The position numbers were made by a program, and so were the translations under genes. The notes below the pieces were generated by a model. That model was not told the origin of the DNA. It was given only the letters and a program-made list of their open reading frames with translations, and did no database searches. Positions 22,501-34,014 of a stretch of DNA of 64,000 nucleotides are shown piece after piece (the first letter of the stretch is position 1; each line of letters starts with the position of its first letter). Location of the stretch: contig NW_020825340.1 in NCBI RefSeq assembly GCF_003286085.1, positions 1,674,001 to 1,738,000 of the forward strand, written 5' to 3'. The stretch comes from Drosophila persimilis. Its lineage: Eukaryota > Arthropoda > Insecta > Diptera > Drosophilidae.

Positions 22501-25500
22501 TCTAGCATTATCCACTTACCCGAGCCTAGGCCAGTGCCCACGAGGGCCAGATTGAAGTCGGACTTGGCGCGTGGCAGCGAGTTCTGGGCATAGTGCGATG
22601 ACCCCACTCCGCCGATGTTCTCACGCTCGTGCAGGGTGCGCATATCCCCGTAGGGGGCGTCGATGCTCCGCGACTTTTTCAGCTGGGTGTGGACCTGGTC
22701 GTCGTCTCCGTCTTTGATGCGCTCCTGGGGAATGGTTAACAGAGTTGTTAGCGCCCAATCGGTTGGGGCATGGAGCATCGAGCATTACTCACCAGGCGTC
22801 TCATGTTCGTGTTGTTGTTGTTGTTGTTGTTGCTGCTGCTGCTGTAGCCGCTCTCGTACGCGGACGGCGGAATGATCTCACGAGAAGCGGCAATTTCTTG
22901 CCAATTTTCGAAATTATTATCAATTACCGTCTTCCCGGTGGTGTGATAGGCCATCCAGTGCTTGGCGATCGAGCACTGGCGCTCCAAGACGAACCCATAG
23001 CGACGTCGCTCCTGTGTCATGGCCTGAACGGAAGTGGCAACGCAAGCAACGAAAGGGAATCAATCGTGAGGAGGAGGAACCACACACGCACACGCACATG
23101 CACACAGTGCACAATGCAACGATTCGGCCAGAGCCAATGAACTTACATTCTTGTAGCTCTGATCGCAGAACACATCCAGCTTCTTCTTTTGGTCCTCCAG
23201 CACCTGCAGGCTCTGTGGGGAAATCCATTTGATTAGCCCGATCTGTTCGATCTTTCGCTCGGACCACTCACCCTCAGCTCCTTCTCGGTGTTCTCGGGCG
23301 TGGCCTTCTTCTTGCGCTGCTTCTTCATGGTGGAGACGGCCTTCTGGTAGCTGTCCATGCGCACCTTGTGCTGCTGCATGAACTTCTTCTGCTCGTGCTG
23401 CACCACCTTTGTGTCCTTCTCCAGGTTTGTCTCCAATGGCAGCAATAGATCCACATAGAAGGCTTTCAGCTGTAAGTATTTTCGGGTGAGTGTTGCAGGG
23501 CCCAAGCTCTCCTCCAGTCCAATCGATTAGTACTCACAATATTCATCTGCTGCTCCTGTATGTCCTTGTTGACGTTCACAACGCTCATCAAAGCCGAACC
23601 TAAAGGTGAGAACAGAACGCATACATCACTCGCTGTACCCATTGGGGGATTTCGGTTTGCTGGCGTGGAGTGGAGTCTTACCAATATCGCCCGTTCCGCT
23701 CTGCTGGGCGTTCATTGCAATCTTGGCCAATGCTTCATTGAATAGACGCGAGGCGGTTGCGGCACCTGTTGCATGAAATGGCACGGAATGCATTGCAAAT
23801 TAGTTAACTGTATAGTGCAGACAATGGGCCTCCCCATCTGTCCCCCCCCACCTCCCTTCGCTCCCCATCCGTCCTCTGTCCCCCGGTCGCTGGTGTGGTC
23901 AATTATGATGCGATGCGAGAGTATTACTTACCATGCAACGCCTTGAGGTAGCTCTTGCCCGCCGCGATCAGCTGCCTGGCACCCGGATTGAATCTGTCGA
24001 GTATGTTCTGCAATGGAATGGAAGAGATCGATATAGTCGTTAGTTCGGGTGCAATACAATACAAGCTTGTGCTTACTTATCGCACAGATAATTAAATGTA
24101 ATTTATGAGCCAGGCCAGGCCAGCCCAGGCCAGACCAGCATTCCCCCCCAAACATTTCAATTTCATTATGTCTTGGGCTATGCTATACCGGGACCCAGGC
24201 AAATCTCTGGTAATGGCTTTCCACGCTGTGCCGCGGGTAGTAAAAGTCTGTTGTATAAGTTGATTTGAGACAATGTTGTGTTGTGGTCAGAGCCAGAGCC
24301 AGAGCCAGCGCCAGAGACATCGTTAGTTCCGTGTAACTCCGCCACGCGGTTGTTGCTCAAAAAAAAAAACACAGTCGCACTCGTAATGCTAATTGAACAT
24401 TTAGCAATCTATCATCTACGACTATCAACAAGTATCTACGACTCTGGCGGTGAGTGTAAATGAAAGCGAGCTGTGGGCTAATGAATACCAATACAATCCA
24501 GCCATAATTAAGATTCCAACTGACCAAAACCCCTATAACCCCCCTATACTGGGGACACTGTACTCTCCGCATTCTCTCTCAACGTTCAGAATCCCATTTG
24601 GATCATCCATGTTATGCATTTCGATCTGCAATTTGGAAGTAGTCAAAATCGAGTTCCGCAAAAGATTTCCCACTTGGCGGAGTTTTTACCGAGTGCAGAG
24701 TCATGTTTGGACCAGTTGTGCGCCAATTATGAACTGGATTTCATTTCCAACTGGATTCCGGGTGTATTAAGCCCCCATTAGCTTATCGCATAGTCGAGTT
24801 GCAACGTAACAATATGTAAGACGTGATCCCTAACCAGATTCTGTACCGGTTTATGCTTCATTCAATTTACATTCGGTGGTGCTTTAGACAGCCATCTTTT
24901 ATGGATACCAGACTAGATAATATTGAGAGTTTATTATCAAACCAACTAAATAACATCCAGTTGAGTTCCAATGGTGTTTTCAGACTCTTTTTAGAAGTCA
25001 AACCATCCCAGAAACATTCAATTAAAGATTAAATGTCGAATCATTCAACATAAATCAAAATTCAAGATTTCCAATGTAATCAATCATTCCACTACCTCCC
25101 CCATAGCCAATGGGAACCAATGGGAATAGAATTTATAATTCCTTTGTGGGAAATACTTAAGCCGCAGAATCATAAATCTATACTGGACAATGAATCATTC
25201 GATCATCAGTAATCGGAAAATGCAAAAATAATAAACAGCTAAGCGACAATTAATTAACAACTTTACAGATGAGAAAAGATTTGCATACAATGCGAGATCG
25301 AGATGCGGACTGGGACGGGGACTGGCAGGGGGACTGGCAATGGGTCTGGGACTGGGACTGGGAGTGGGAGAGTTGAAAGGTGCATCTGGGATGACGTGAA
25401 CCGTTTGTCATGTGTGATGTGACATCATCGTAGAGCGAGTGCTGACACCATTAAGCGCCGTGACAATGAGCCACATTGGTCCTGGGCTTGGCCCCACAGT

Positions 25501-27148
25501 AAACACCACCCGTGGAAGTGGAAGACAATGTCGAGCTCTTAGCACGCAAAGCCATACCCGAAAAACAAAACCAAAGTGGTCTCTGGCGACAAAGTGTTTT
25601 CATTGTCTGTGTCTCGGAACAAAGAGGCAGCTTTCGAAAAGGCAATCTTTAAACAGCGAGTTAGATACTCGCATAATTGATGGTTGGATTGTGTTCTTGT
25701 GATCACTGAGAAATTCTTTGGTGGTCAATCATTTCCGGCTGCCTGCCCAAAGCACTCACTTGGGCCGAGTGCGATTGGTCAGTGGCCGCCAGAAAACAAT
25801 TAGCAGCAAAATGTCAAAAATAACAAAGTGCCAACAATAGATGTCCCTCTCTAGCTCTGGAACAGTTCGATCCGCTTGTGCTGGGGACATGACGCCCCGC
25901 CCAGAGAGAGGTATTTGCCCCAGCAATTTATTAGCCGCAAATGTGGCATCAAGGCGTGGGAATGAATCGAGTCGACACGAGTCTGAAAAAGTCAGTTATT
26001 CAGATAGTTGAAAACTCAAAGACTCGAATACTCGAATACTCGTCGCCGAAGGTCGTCGCTGTTTAACGATTCAACTTGCCCGAGTTTGAGTGTTTGCTTT
26101 TATGATCTACTAGCCGGCTGATTTATCTTTATCTTCCACTCAAAGACACAGACACAGATACAGATACAAAGCTGCACAGTTTGCATTCCCCGAACGCGAT
26201 GTGTGTGCCCTTCTCAAGTGCACTCGTGCCGATTGACCTCACTGCAATTACATTTAATATAGATACAGATACTCGCACACTCGTGCCTTAATCACTTCGA
26301 AGATACAGATGAACATATGTACATGGCCGCAGACCTCTGGGGGGATCAGCAGTTATGGGTTTATCAATGTTAATTGTTTGCTTCGCTGGGGCCCAACTCA
26401 TTTGCGGTTGCTGCAATCAACGTTTGGGTCACTGGAGCTATCAAAACACCCAACGACTGTGATCCACCACGGGATCTGTGAATTGATTATACCCTTGATA
26501 TAATGATATAGCAATGAAAACACTAAACACTCTAAGACTCTGAACAAATATTGTTGAGCAAACGTTTAGGGGCTCATTTGGAGTTGATATCTCAAGAGGT
26601 TGGCTATATATATTGATTTGTACACATTTGACTATACGGAACTGATGGTTCACAGACTGATGCCTTATGGCACCCCCTGCCAGCGTTCCTCTGTCCACAG
26701 CGTGTCCTCCTACGGACCGTGTGCCCGTTCCTTTCCCTTCCTCTGTGATCTTATCTGGTCGTGTAATTGCCTTAACTGTTTAACAAATTCCCGGTCGTTC
26801 GATTCGGCAATTAACCAGATAGTCGTATCCCCCACTGGATAGCCACCCACTCCCCCAATCTGCGGGGCAATTAGAAATGCGGCTTGCTGACGCAACCGCT
26901 TATCACGCCCGCAAATCTCCACAGCAACAGCCGCACTTAACCCAAAATTAATTGAGGTAGTCTTGCCCATTTCCCATTACCCATTGCCTCCGCCCAGCGG
27001 CCAGATCCCAGCCAGGCCAGGTCTGAATCTAAGCCAAGACCCGACCCAAGAGTGGGGTGGCTTTGCCTCTAATCGTCGCTTAACATAAATCGCCAGCCAG
27101 CGAGCGCCACATATGTAATTTTTTTAATTAAAACAGAGCCACTAACCC

Positions 27149-27184
<36 letters not shown>

Positions 27185-30100
27185 CCCCGCTTAGGCAGGC
27201 AACGAGGCGGAATTGTGGAAGGGTAGGAAGGGTACGAGCGGTACGAGGCGAAGGAGAGCCACATTCAGGTTAGGCCATAATTCAGCGACGCCGGCTAGCG
27301 ACACACCCACCTCCGAGGCATGCGAGAATGCAGCCACAAAGCAACATCACCAACAACAGCAGAGGAAGACTCTTTCGGCAGTGACCGAGGCGTTGGATAC
27401 CCTTACAACTATGTACACACATATATGATATATCGCACGAAATAAATAGTAATAAAAGTAGAAGACACTCAGGGTTTGGTTAGCATCGAAATGTTTAAGA
27501 AAAGAAATACAATTTTACATCGAAAAAAACACCTATTTGTTTTATTACTAGAGAGTCAACTCTTGGAGAAATTCAAATGGGAAGAAACCTGAGAGGCGGT
27601 GCCAAAGTGATCGAAGGAACTGAATACCTAGTATATTCGGCACTCCAATACGTATGCGATCAAGAATAGTAAATATTTGATGTGGAATGTGCTTCCCTTG
27701 CCGCATTGGAGGCAAACATGTGGCACGAGTCGCAAATACCCTCCAAAAAGGGTAGGCCAACGAGCAACAACCGTAAGCCGCAATTATGCCAATTAGAAAA
27801 CAACAAATGCAAAAAGCAACACGCAACAGGTATTCCAACAACAGCAACAACAACAACAACAAAAAACAACAAACGCGAAAAATTCCAACAACAACAACAA
27901 CAAAAAGGCCAACTGTTGACAAAACTTCAACTTGGAAGGCGTCAGGCCGCAACCAGTCACGCCCACACAGCTAGTGGCAGAGAGGAGTGGCACTGTGGTG
28001 GCACTCAGCCGAGGAGTGGCTGCGGCTGCGGCTGTGGCTAACCCTCTCCGTGCCACAGATCCCCCCTCCCGTCTCCCCCCTCCGGCACTGCGGGCAAAAC
28101 TCCTCTCCTCGCTCCACAGATAATGAGCGCCAAGTGCGTGAAAAATGCTAAACGCAACGTAATTCTCGGTTGCGTGACTTTTTCCCAGGCCTTGGGGAAA
28201 AGCAGCAATAAAATTATATTTCTGCCAGGGACCAGATGTCCCTGGGGGATTAAAACGGAACGCAAGGGGCAGGATCCCACACGGGGTCCCATGAAATCCT
28301 AGGGCAGAGCCCAAAGGAAAGAAATCTTATAACCGAGTTTTAATTTAATTTTAATCTCGAAACTTCCCTAGCCCATCCTCCTGTCGGCTGGGGTATAAGC
28401 AAAACGATCCAAAGTATGATTGGTAGGGCTTCTCTCGGCCGAGTCGGACGTTAACCCAGTTCCATTTGCCATGGTCATACCCATCCCGGCGCCGGTGCCG
28501 ATGCCGGTTGCGGTGCCGGTGACTAGGCCCATGCTCATATCCGAGCTCTCTTAGCCATTTACATTCCCATTCCCATTCTTCTGGAGGGGCCCAACGGCCA
28601 CGCCAGCCCAGGCGATGTGACATCGTTCCAAGCGGCGGCCTCTCTAATGCAGCAGCAGCAGCAGCCTTAGAAATGCCTCAGACATGGCAATCATGGGTAC
28701 TGTCCGCTGTCGGCTGTCCAGTGCCTGTTCCCAGCTCCAGTCCCCAGTCCCCAGACCCAAATACCCTGGCATTAGGCACCGTCGCGTCGTTGTCGCTGTC
28801 GTCGTCGTCAGTGGCTGCAATTTTAATTTATTTTCATTGCCTGTCCCTCTCGTTCACTGGTTGATTTTTTGTTGCAGTTTCAGCACACTACGGACACCTC
28901 CGTCCCATCCCACAGAGTGCCCGGGTGCCGGGTGTTGGGTGCCGGGTGCCTGCTCTTGCGGGGCTTCGCCTCCTTCAGCGCCTTCGGGCAGGTTGGCCTT
29001 TGTGTGGTCACCCGAACGTCACTCCGATCTGATCACTGGCGGCAGGCTGCTCCCGGCTTTAGGCCCCAGGCCCCAGGCCTTAGCTTCAGCTTCAGCTTCA
29101 GCTTCGATTTATGTGCCGGAGAATGTGCCATAAATCTAAGCGAATGACAAACAATTCGGAGTCATTCATCGCCACCGCATGGCTTGGCATGGCATGGCTT
29201 GGCATGGCAGCTGTTTGAATGAAATGCGTTTCTGAACATCGACTTGACGGCACAGCCTGGCTGCGGTTTTGCACCACTCAAAAAAAGATATTCACTCAGT
29301 AGAAGACAGTCATACTCTTGCGGGAGACACTCATATGTCTTAATATTTATTTCTCTAATTAATTTCTATGCAAGTTTCCATAGAATGTATGTCCCACCAG
29401 ATCTCGGATCCCTCTCCTCCCTGAAGCTTGTAGGACGTTAAATGTAAAAATGGAAAGTGAAAGCGAATATTGTTATAAAATCAAGGGTACCGTACTGTAC
29501 TGTACATCTCTCCACATAATTTACTTGTTGGCAACTGGAGATTTATGTTTAAGCGGAGTGAAAGATTTATGAGCGTACAATTTTCGTAAATTGCAATAAA
29601 TCTTTCGGTAAAATTATGAAAAGGTAAAATGGGATTTATATAATTTATTTATAAGTTATATTTGATCAAAAAAAACTGTGTTGTTTATGGCAAACGAGGC
29701 TCTCGTTCCCCTTTGTAGAACGCTGGAGCCCAGATCCAGATAACACCGAATCCAATTAATTAGCTAAATCTCGGAAATTTCGCAGACTCATTGGCAGGCC
29801 CGCACTCCTCCGAGGAACACCCTGAGTGTACCCTGCAGCCGTTGAGTGTGCGAATTTTTAGAAAGGCCACCGGCCACCGCTCGACTGCAAATAAAGATAT
29901 GCCAGAAAACGGACCGCACATGGGCTTAGAATGGAATAGAAAATAAACAAGCGAACCGAACGAGATATCGCATTAATTAAAACCCGTTTAAGAGCGGCGA
30001 GGGGCCGAACCCAGAAATGAATTCACAGACACAGTTCCCATACCGAAAGACGCAAATGGCAGACAATCTATTGAGCCGCGAGAGAAGGCAAACTAAGTAT

Positions 30101-32205
30101 AAGATAATACCATAGGTAATATATGAAAAACCATAGCCATATAATGCCATAATAGATCGATGGTCGGATGGACGGATGGACCGACGGCAGACAATTGCGA
30201 ATAAATCACTTCGAATTAAGTCATAATCATGTAGATGTTAGAGGAAGTCACTTCCCTGCTGTTGGCTGGGATGTTGATTGATGCTCTCGCGGCAATTCAG
30301 ATTCAGATTCCGATTTTTCCCGGCAAGTCGCGGGCAAGTTCGTTTCCTGAGTCTTTCGTTTGTCGAGTGGCGCAACGGCAACCCACTAATTAAATGAGTC
30401 CGCAGCCACAGTCCACATATTTATTCGATTTTCTTCGCCTGCGACTGTCACAAATAAACAATAACAGTGTTGAAAAAAATTAAACAAAAAAAAGCACCAG
30501 CGCGCAGTGCAAAAAATGCAAATGGCGGCCGAGAAAATGCAGCCATGTGCAACGTGCGACGAACGACGTGCGACGTGCAACGCGGCAGGGAAGCAACCCG
30601 AAAACAAAATTTCCGCAATTTTCCAGCTGCCTGGCAAACAGCAAGACCGCAAAGCCGCGGCGGCGGCGGCAACAGCAAGTTTTCCAAAGAAAAACTGCAA
30701 GTTACATAATGAAATGGATGCGAAAAATGTGCAATGCCTCTGCCACAGCGTGGCCCCGGTGCCGTGCCCCAGGCAGATGCAACTGCAACACGGCACACAA
30801 AAAGAAGCCGAAACTTGCCAAACTCCCAAGGCGGAGTCGATGGCTTCCCCTCTCCTATTTCTCTCTCCCTGCCTCTCTCTCTCACTGCCGCTGTCGTCAC
30901 TCGAGTCGGGGGGCCGATGGGGTCGCAGTCAAACAAACAAACAAACAAATCAAATCAAATCAAATCTCCAATTGAACTTGTTTGTTCGGATCGGTTCGGA
31001 TTGGATCGGATTGGTTACGATACGTATCATATGGCCAGAAAAGTATGCCAAAAAACTAAACAACACAGCCGCCTTGTGTCGTGACCAAATTTGGATACTT
31101 ACACAGCAGCCACCAGCCAACAGGCCCACAAGAAATTCACTTTCAAATGTCTTTTAGCCTTTTTAAATCTCAAGACATTTTCGGGTTTCTTGTTAATATT
31201 TATATGGATTTTTTTGGCTTGAGGGTATTTTGAATTTCAGATTTTGTTTGCTACCAACTAAAGGCACGCCATTCCAATGGCCTTTTGACTGTGTTATGGC
31301 GTCAGGAGAGGGCTACAAATTCTTGAGGATAATATATATCATATATATAATATAAGAATATACAAATGTAAAGTTAGAAAATAAAAGACACAGTGAAAAA
31401 CCATTTGCTGGGTTTGGCCATGTTTCTTCTCCATCGAATCAATCGAAGGCGTTCAAATACGTTTCCTTAAGATTTTCACAATATTCGCTGTATTTTATTT
31501 AAATGCAAAACCATTAAAGTCGTGGCACTATAGCACTTCGGTGGGGTGTACTACTCCCCCATGCCGAGGTCGTAAAAGTCCAAAACATAAGAGTACATAA
31601 ACATAGGTCGAAGGCAATTAAAATCGATGACCTCCATCACCAGGGCAGCGATTTCTTTGTGAACTTTTAGGGGTATGATGATATGATGGTATGCCATTTT
31701 TGTAGATTATCTTTTTTGTGGCTTTCGTTTTGGGGCGATCGCGTGTGGCGATTAAATTAGCTTACAAAGAAAACGTTTATCGTTATAAATTGTTTTCCGA
31801 AAGGGTAAACATCGTTATGAGCGTAACAGTAAATTGGTGGCAAATGGCTAATTGAAATGGCCTTCATGCAACAGCACCGTTAGACCGTTTAGCTGTCTGT
31901 CAGCGGGGTTATATAAGACGTTTTTAGCCCAACCTTCGAGCTCCCCGAACTAATGACAGCCCAAGGAAAGAGCTGGAATTCTGACAATTTACAGTAGCGA
32001 CAGATCTTTGGGGAGGTTGCGGAATCTGTCCGACTCCCCTCTCTCTTTGTCTCTCACAGAGTGGCTTAGCAGCAAGGGGTCTCTCTCTCTCTCCCTCTCT
32101 CTCTAGTACCCTTTATGTGTCTGATCTCTGGAAAAAAAAAGCACAGAAAATCAAGCTTACCCTATAAACGCCATCCACCAGTTTTGTAACTTCTTCGGCC
32201 TCCAT
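19540..32205 (-). CDS. IRSp53: IRSp53/BAIAP2-type I-BAR and SH3 adaptor
   Basis: Eleven coding exons on the minus strand: 32205-32161, 24007-23932, 23765-23682, 23599-23538, 23469-23272, 23212-23147, 23023-22793, 22724-22520, 22444-21705, 21631-21480 and 21076-19540. They sum to 3396 nt (1131 aa). IRSp53 proteins bend membranes outward and link Rac/Cdc42 to actin regulators. Residues 1-254 form the I-BAR (IMD) domain: MEAEEVTKLVDGVYR, then NILDRFNPGARQLIAAGKSY, the Lys-rich KKQRKKKATPE segment, and ERRRYGFVLERQCSIAKHW. The SH3 domain (about 343-398) shows ALYAY, a long RT loop and GWFPVAYTN. The C terminus is a 512-codon low-complexity exon with Gln, Gly-Asn and Gly-His repeats. The first exon was placed because GVYR|NILDRFNP restores the family N terminus after an 8.15-kb intron. 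The start context CACAATG is good. Alternative C termini are likely. Confidence 0.94.
27152..27181. repeat. TC dinucleotide microsatellite
   Basis: Fifteen uninterrupted CT/TC units inside the IRSp53 first intron. Confidence 0.95.
31910..31917 (+). promoter_or_regulatory. Isolated TATA-box-like site in the IRSp53 intron
   Basis: TATATAAG in a GC-flanked context (GGGGTTATATAAGACG). No clear initiator follows at the expected 30 bp and no ORF starts nearby, so this is a weak call. Confidence 0.2.
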
Positions 32206-33153
32206 TGTGGCTGGTCTCCAATGCCGGTTCGGTTCCTATCGATCAATGAACGAGACGCGAAGTGCTTGTGGCAGTGGCAGTGTGGCTCCAAGTAGCTAAA
32301 TAACTCGGCTACTGATGGATCGAGCCGAAGGTGGCGGCAACAACAAAAAAAAAACAACAAAACAACAAAAAAAACAAAGGCCCGAAAATCACTTGCAGCT
32401 TGAATTCACTTTCAACTGCAGCGCCCGAATGGTAGGAGCCACGGATTCCGATTCGGATTCAGACTCAGTTTCGGACACGGGCTGCACTCGATTTTCACTT
32501 TCTAAATGTGGCACAGACGGAGCAGCGGCGGAGTCGACCCAAAAGTGGAAAGACGTTGAACCGGGCCAACTCAAACTCGAACTCAAACTCAAACTCGAAT
32601 TTGGAGTAAACTTGTAACTTTGACTTTCGTTGCAGAATCTTGGAAATCTCGTTTCTGCCGCAGACTGGCGGGTACTGTCGTGACTTTCTTTTTGGCGGGT
32701 AGACCCAAAGCTCGGATCGAGACCACGTAACGCCGCGCACCAGGTAAATGAAATGCCAGCACGCCGAGAGCGGGCCAACCGATTGAGCTGCTTGCAGTCG
32801 GCTTTCTGTCTCTGCTTCTGTCTCTGCTTCTGCTTCTGGCCAACTGTTGACTTCTGGAGCGGGTTTCCGGCGAGGTCTCCGAGTCGTGTTTCTTGGCCGC
32901 TTTTATGCGATGATGTTTGCACGGCCTGTTATCACCAATTTCCACCGGTGTTACACGTGATTCGGTTATTTGTGGATCTGAAAAGAGAGAATCAGAATGG
33001 TTACTTTACTTTATTGACGTGGAAAGCAACAGCCCAGAGAAATACCCCAATATTCGAGGGGTGCTGTTGCCCTTGGCAGCACACCCATTGTTTGGTCGAT
33101 ATTCGCTGGGGATTTTCTCGCTTAACTTGCGACTTTCCTGAACTGCACCAGAA
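32206..33153. promoter_or_regulatory. Divergent upstream region of IRSp53 and the Cys-cluster gene
   Basis: 948 bp between two head-to-head starts. It contains A-rich CAA repeats (32337-32380) and GA/TC-rich hexamer-like repeats (GATTCG near 32445, CTCAAA near 32575, TCTGCTTC near 32810). It probably holds the 5' UTRs of both genes. No TATA box or DRE was noticed. Confidence 0.4.
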
Positions 33154-33960
33154 ATGAGTAAGCTGGACGATTTGTTGGCCAAGAAGAAGACGGTGGTGCC
33201 CGTCCTGGACCTGAGCCGCAGCAACATCCAGACGAGTGAGGAGTTCAAGCGGCTGTTCGAGAAGGTGCCCGACTACAAGATGCGTCCCGTGAAGGTGCGC
33301 GCCGAGGAGATCAAGCTCCGGGACAAGGACTACTCCTTCAAGATGCCCAAGAAGGAGATGCGCAAGCTGCTCAAGTCGAATGGGGAGCGGGAGCCGTTCT
33401 ACAGCTACGCGGATCCCGTGCCCACCGAAATGAAGGACGTGGTGCTCATGGAGCTCTGTGCCGTGCCCATCGACTGGAAGATGCTCACCACGCTGCGGCC
33501 CAAGAACAAGCAGGAGGAGGAGTACTTCAGCCGCATGGTGGAGATGGGCAAGCTGGAGCTCAAGACCGAGGCCCGTGACCGCCGCGAGTTCGCTCTGAAC
33601 AACTGCGTGAAGAAGATCAAGAACAAGTCGGGCATCGTGGAGACCCGCCTGATGACCTGCGAGTCCTGCGGCGAGGAAATGTGCTGCGGTCAGTTCCAGA
33701 CTCTCTTGGGGCTGCTCCCTCCCTCCCTCTTTCTGGGCAATGATTACATATGCATCCCCTCTCTGTTTCCAGGCAAGTCATGTGGCGACTTCAACTACGA
33801 TCTGTACATCAGAGTGGAGGCCAGGGTCGTGAAGCCGAAGCCCGTGCCCATGACCACGAACAAGACCAAATTGAATGGCCGCAAGAAGTCCTCGGTGGCA
33901 GGCACCAAAATCAAGGTCAAGAAGTCCTCCACCAACAAAGGAGCTTGGGGAAAACGATAG
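33154..33960 (+). CDS. Conserved-looking basic protein with C-terminal Cys cluster, unrecognised
   Basis: Most likely two exons, 33154-33688 and 33773-33960, giving 240 aa. The 84-bp intron (G|GTCAGT...TTTCCAG|GC) has a length divisible by three and contains no in-frame stop, so an unspliced message would encode 268 aa. I prefer splicing because the insert is hydrophobic and unlike its flanks, and because splicing produces the compact cluster CESCGEEMCCGKSCGDF, a likely zinc-binding unit. The rest is Lys/Glu-rich and probably helical (MSKLDDLLAKKKTVVPVLDL at the start; a Lys-rich GTKIKVKKSSTNKGAWGKR tail). Codon use is strongly GC-ending, as in expressed fly genes. I do not recognise the family. 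The KSCG run loosely recalls UPF0547 zinc clusters, but I make no claim. Confidence 0.88.
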   Translation: MSKLDDLLAKKKTVVPVLDLSRSNIQTSEEFKRLFEKVPDYKMRPVKVRAEEIKLRDKDYSFKMPKKEMRKLLKSNGEREPFYSYADPVPTEMKDVVLMELCAVPIDWKMLTTLRPKNKQEEEYFSRMVEMGKLELKTEARDRREFALNNCVKKIKNKSGIVETRLMTCESCGEEMCCGQFQTLLGLLPPSLFLGNDYICIPSLFPGKSCGDFNYDLYIRVEARVVKPKPVPMTTNKTKLNGRKKSSVAGTKIKVKKSSTNKGAWGKR

Positions 33961-34008
33961 ATCAATTTAGCTGAGTATTCTTTTCGCATTCACTTGCCCC
34001 TTGTAACC

Positions 34009-34014
34009 ATTAAA
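34009..34014 (+). terminator. Candidate polyadenylation signal ATTAAA
   Basis: ATTAAA, the commonest variant signal, 49 bp after the stop codon of the Cys-cluster gene. Confidence 0.45.

Larger units (their letters stand above)
24008..32160. other. Large first coding intron of IRSp53
   Basis: 8.15 kb bounded by GTAAGC (32160-32155, minus) and an acceptor ending ttgcag before 24007. It contains simple repeats, including a TC dinucleotide tract (27152-27181), CT-rich tracts near 32080, CAA/CAG runs (27834-27903) and GGCATGGCTT repeats near 29180. ORFs up to 216 codons here are open on several frames, have no domains and look like low-complexity by-products. A + strand TATATAAG at 31910-31917 is listed separately. 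Confidence 0.7.

Noticed and set aside
21549-22505. 318-codon open frame on the + strand
   Set aside because: Antisense of the IRSp53 SH3 exon and its neighbour; no domain, and the minus strand encodes a clear SH3.
30507-31157. 216-codon open frame inside the IRSp53 intron
   Set aside because: All three + frames are open here, the product is low complexity with simple-repeat runs, and there is no domain or good start.
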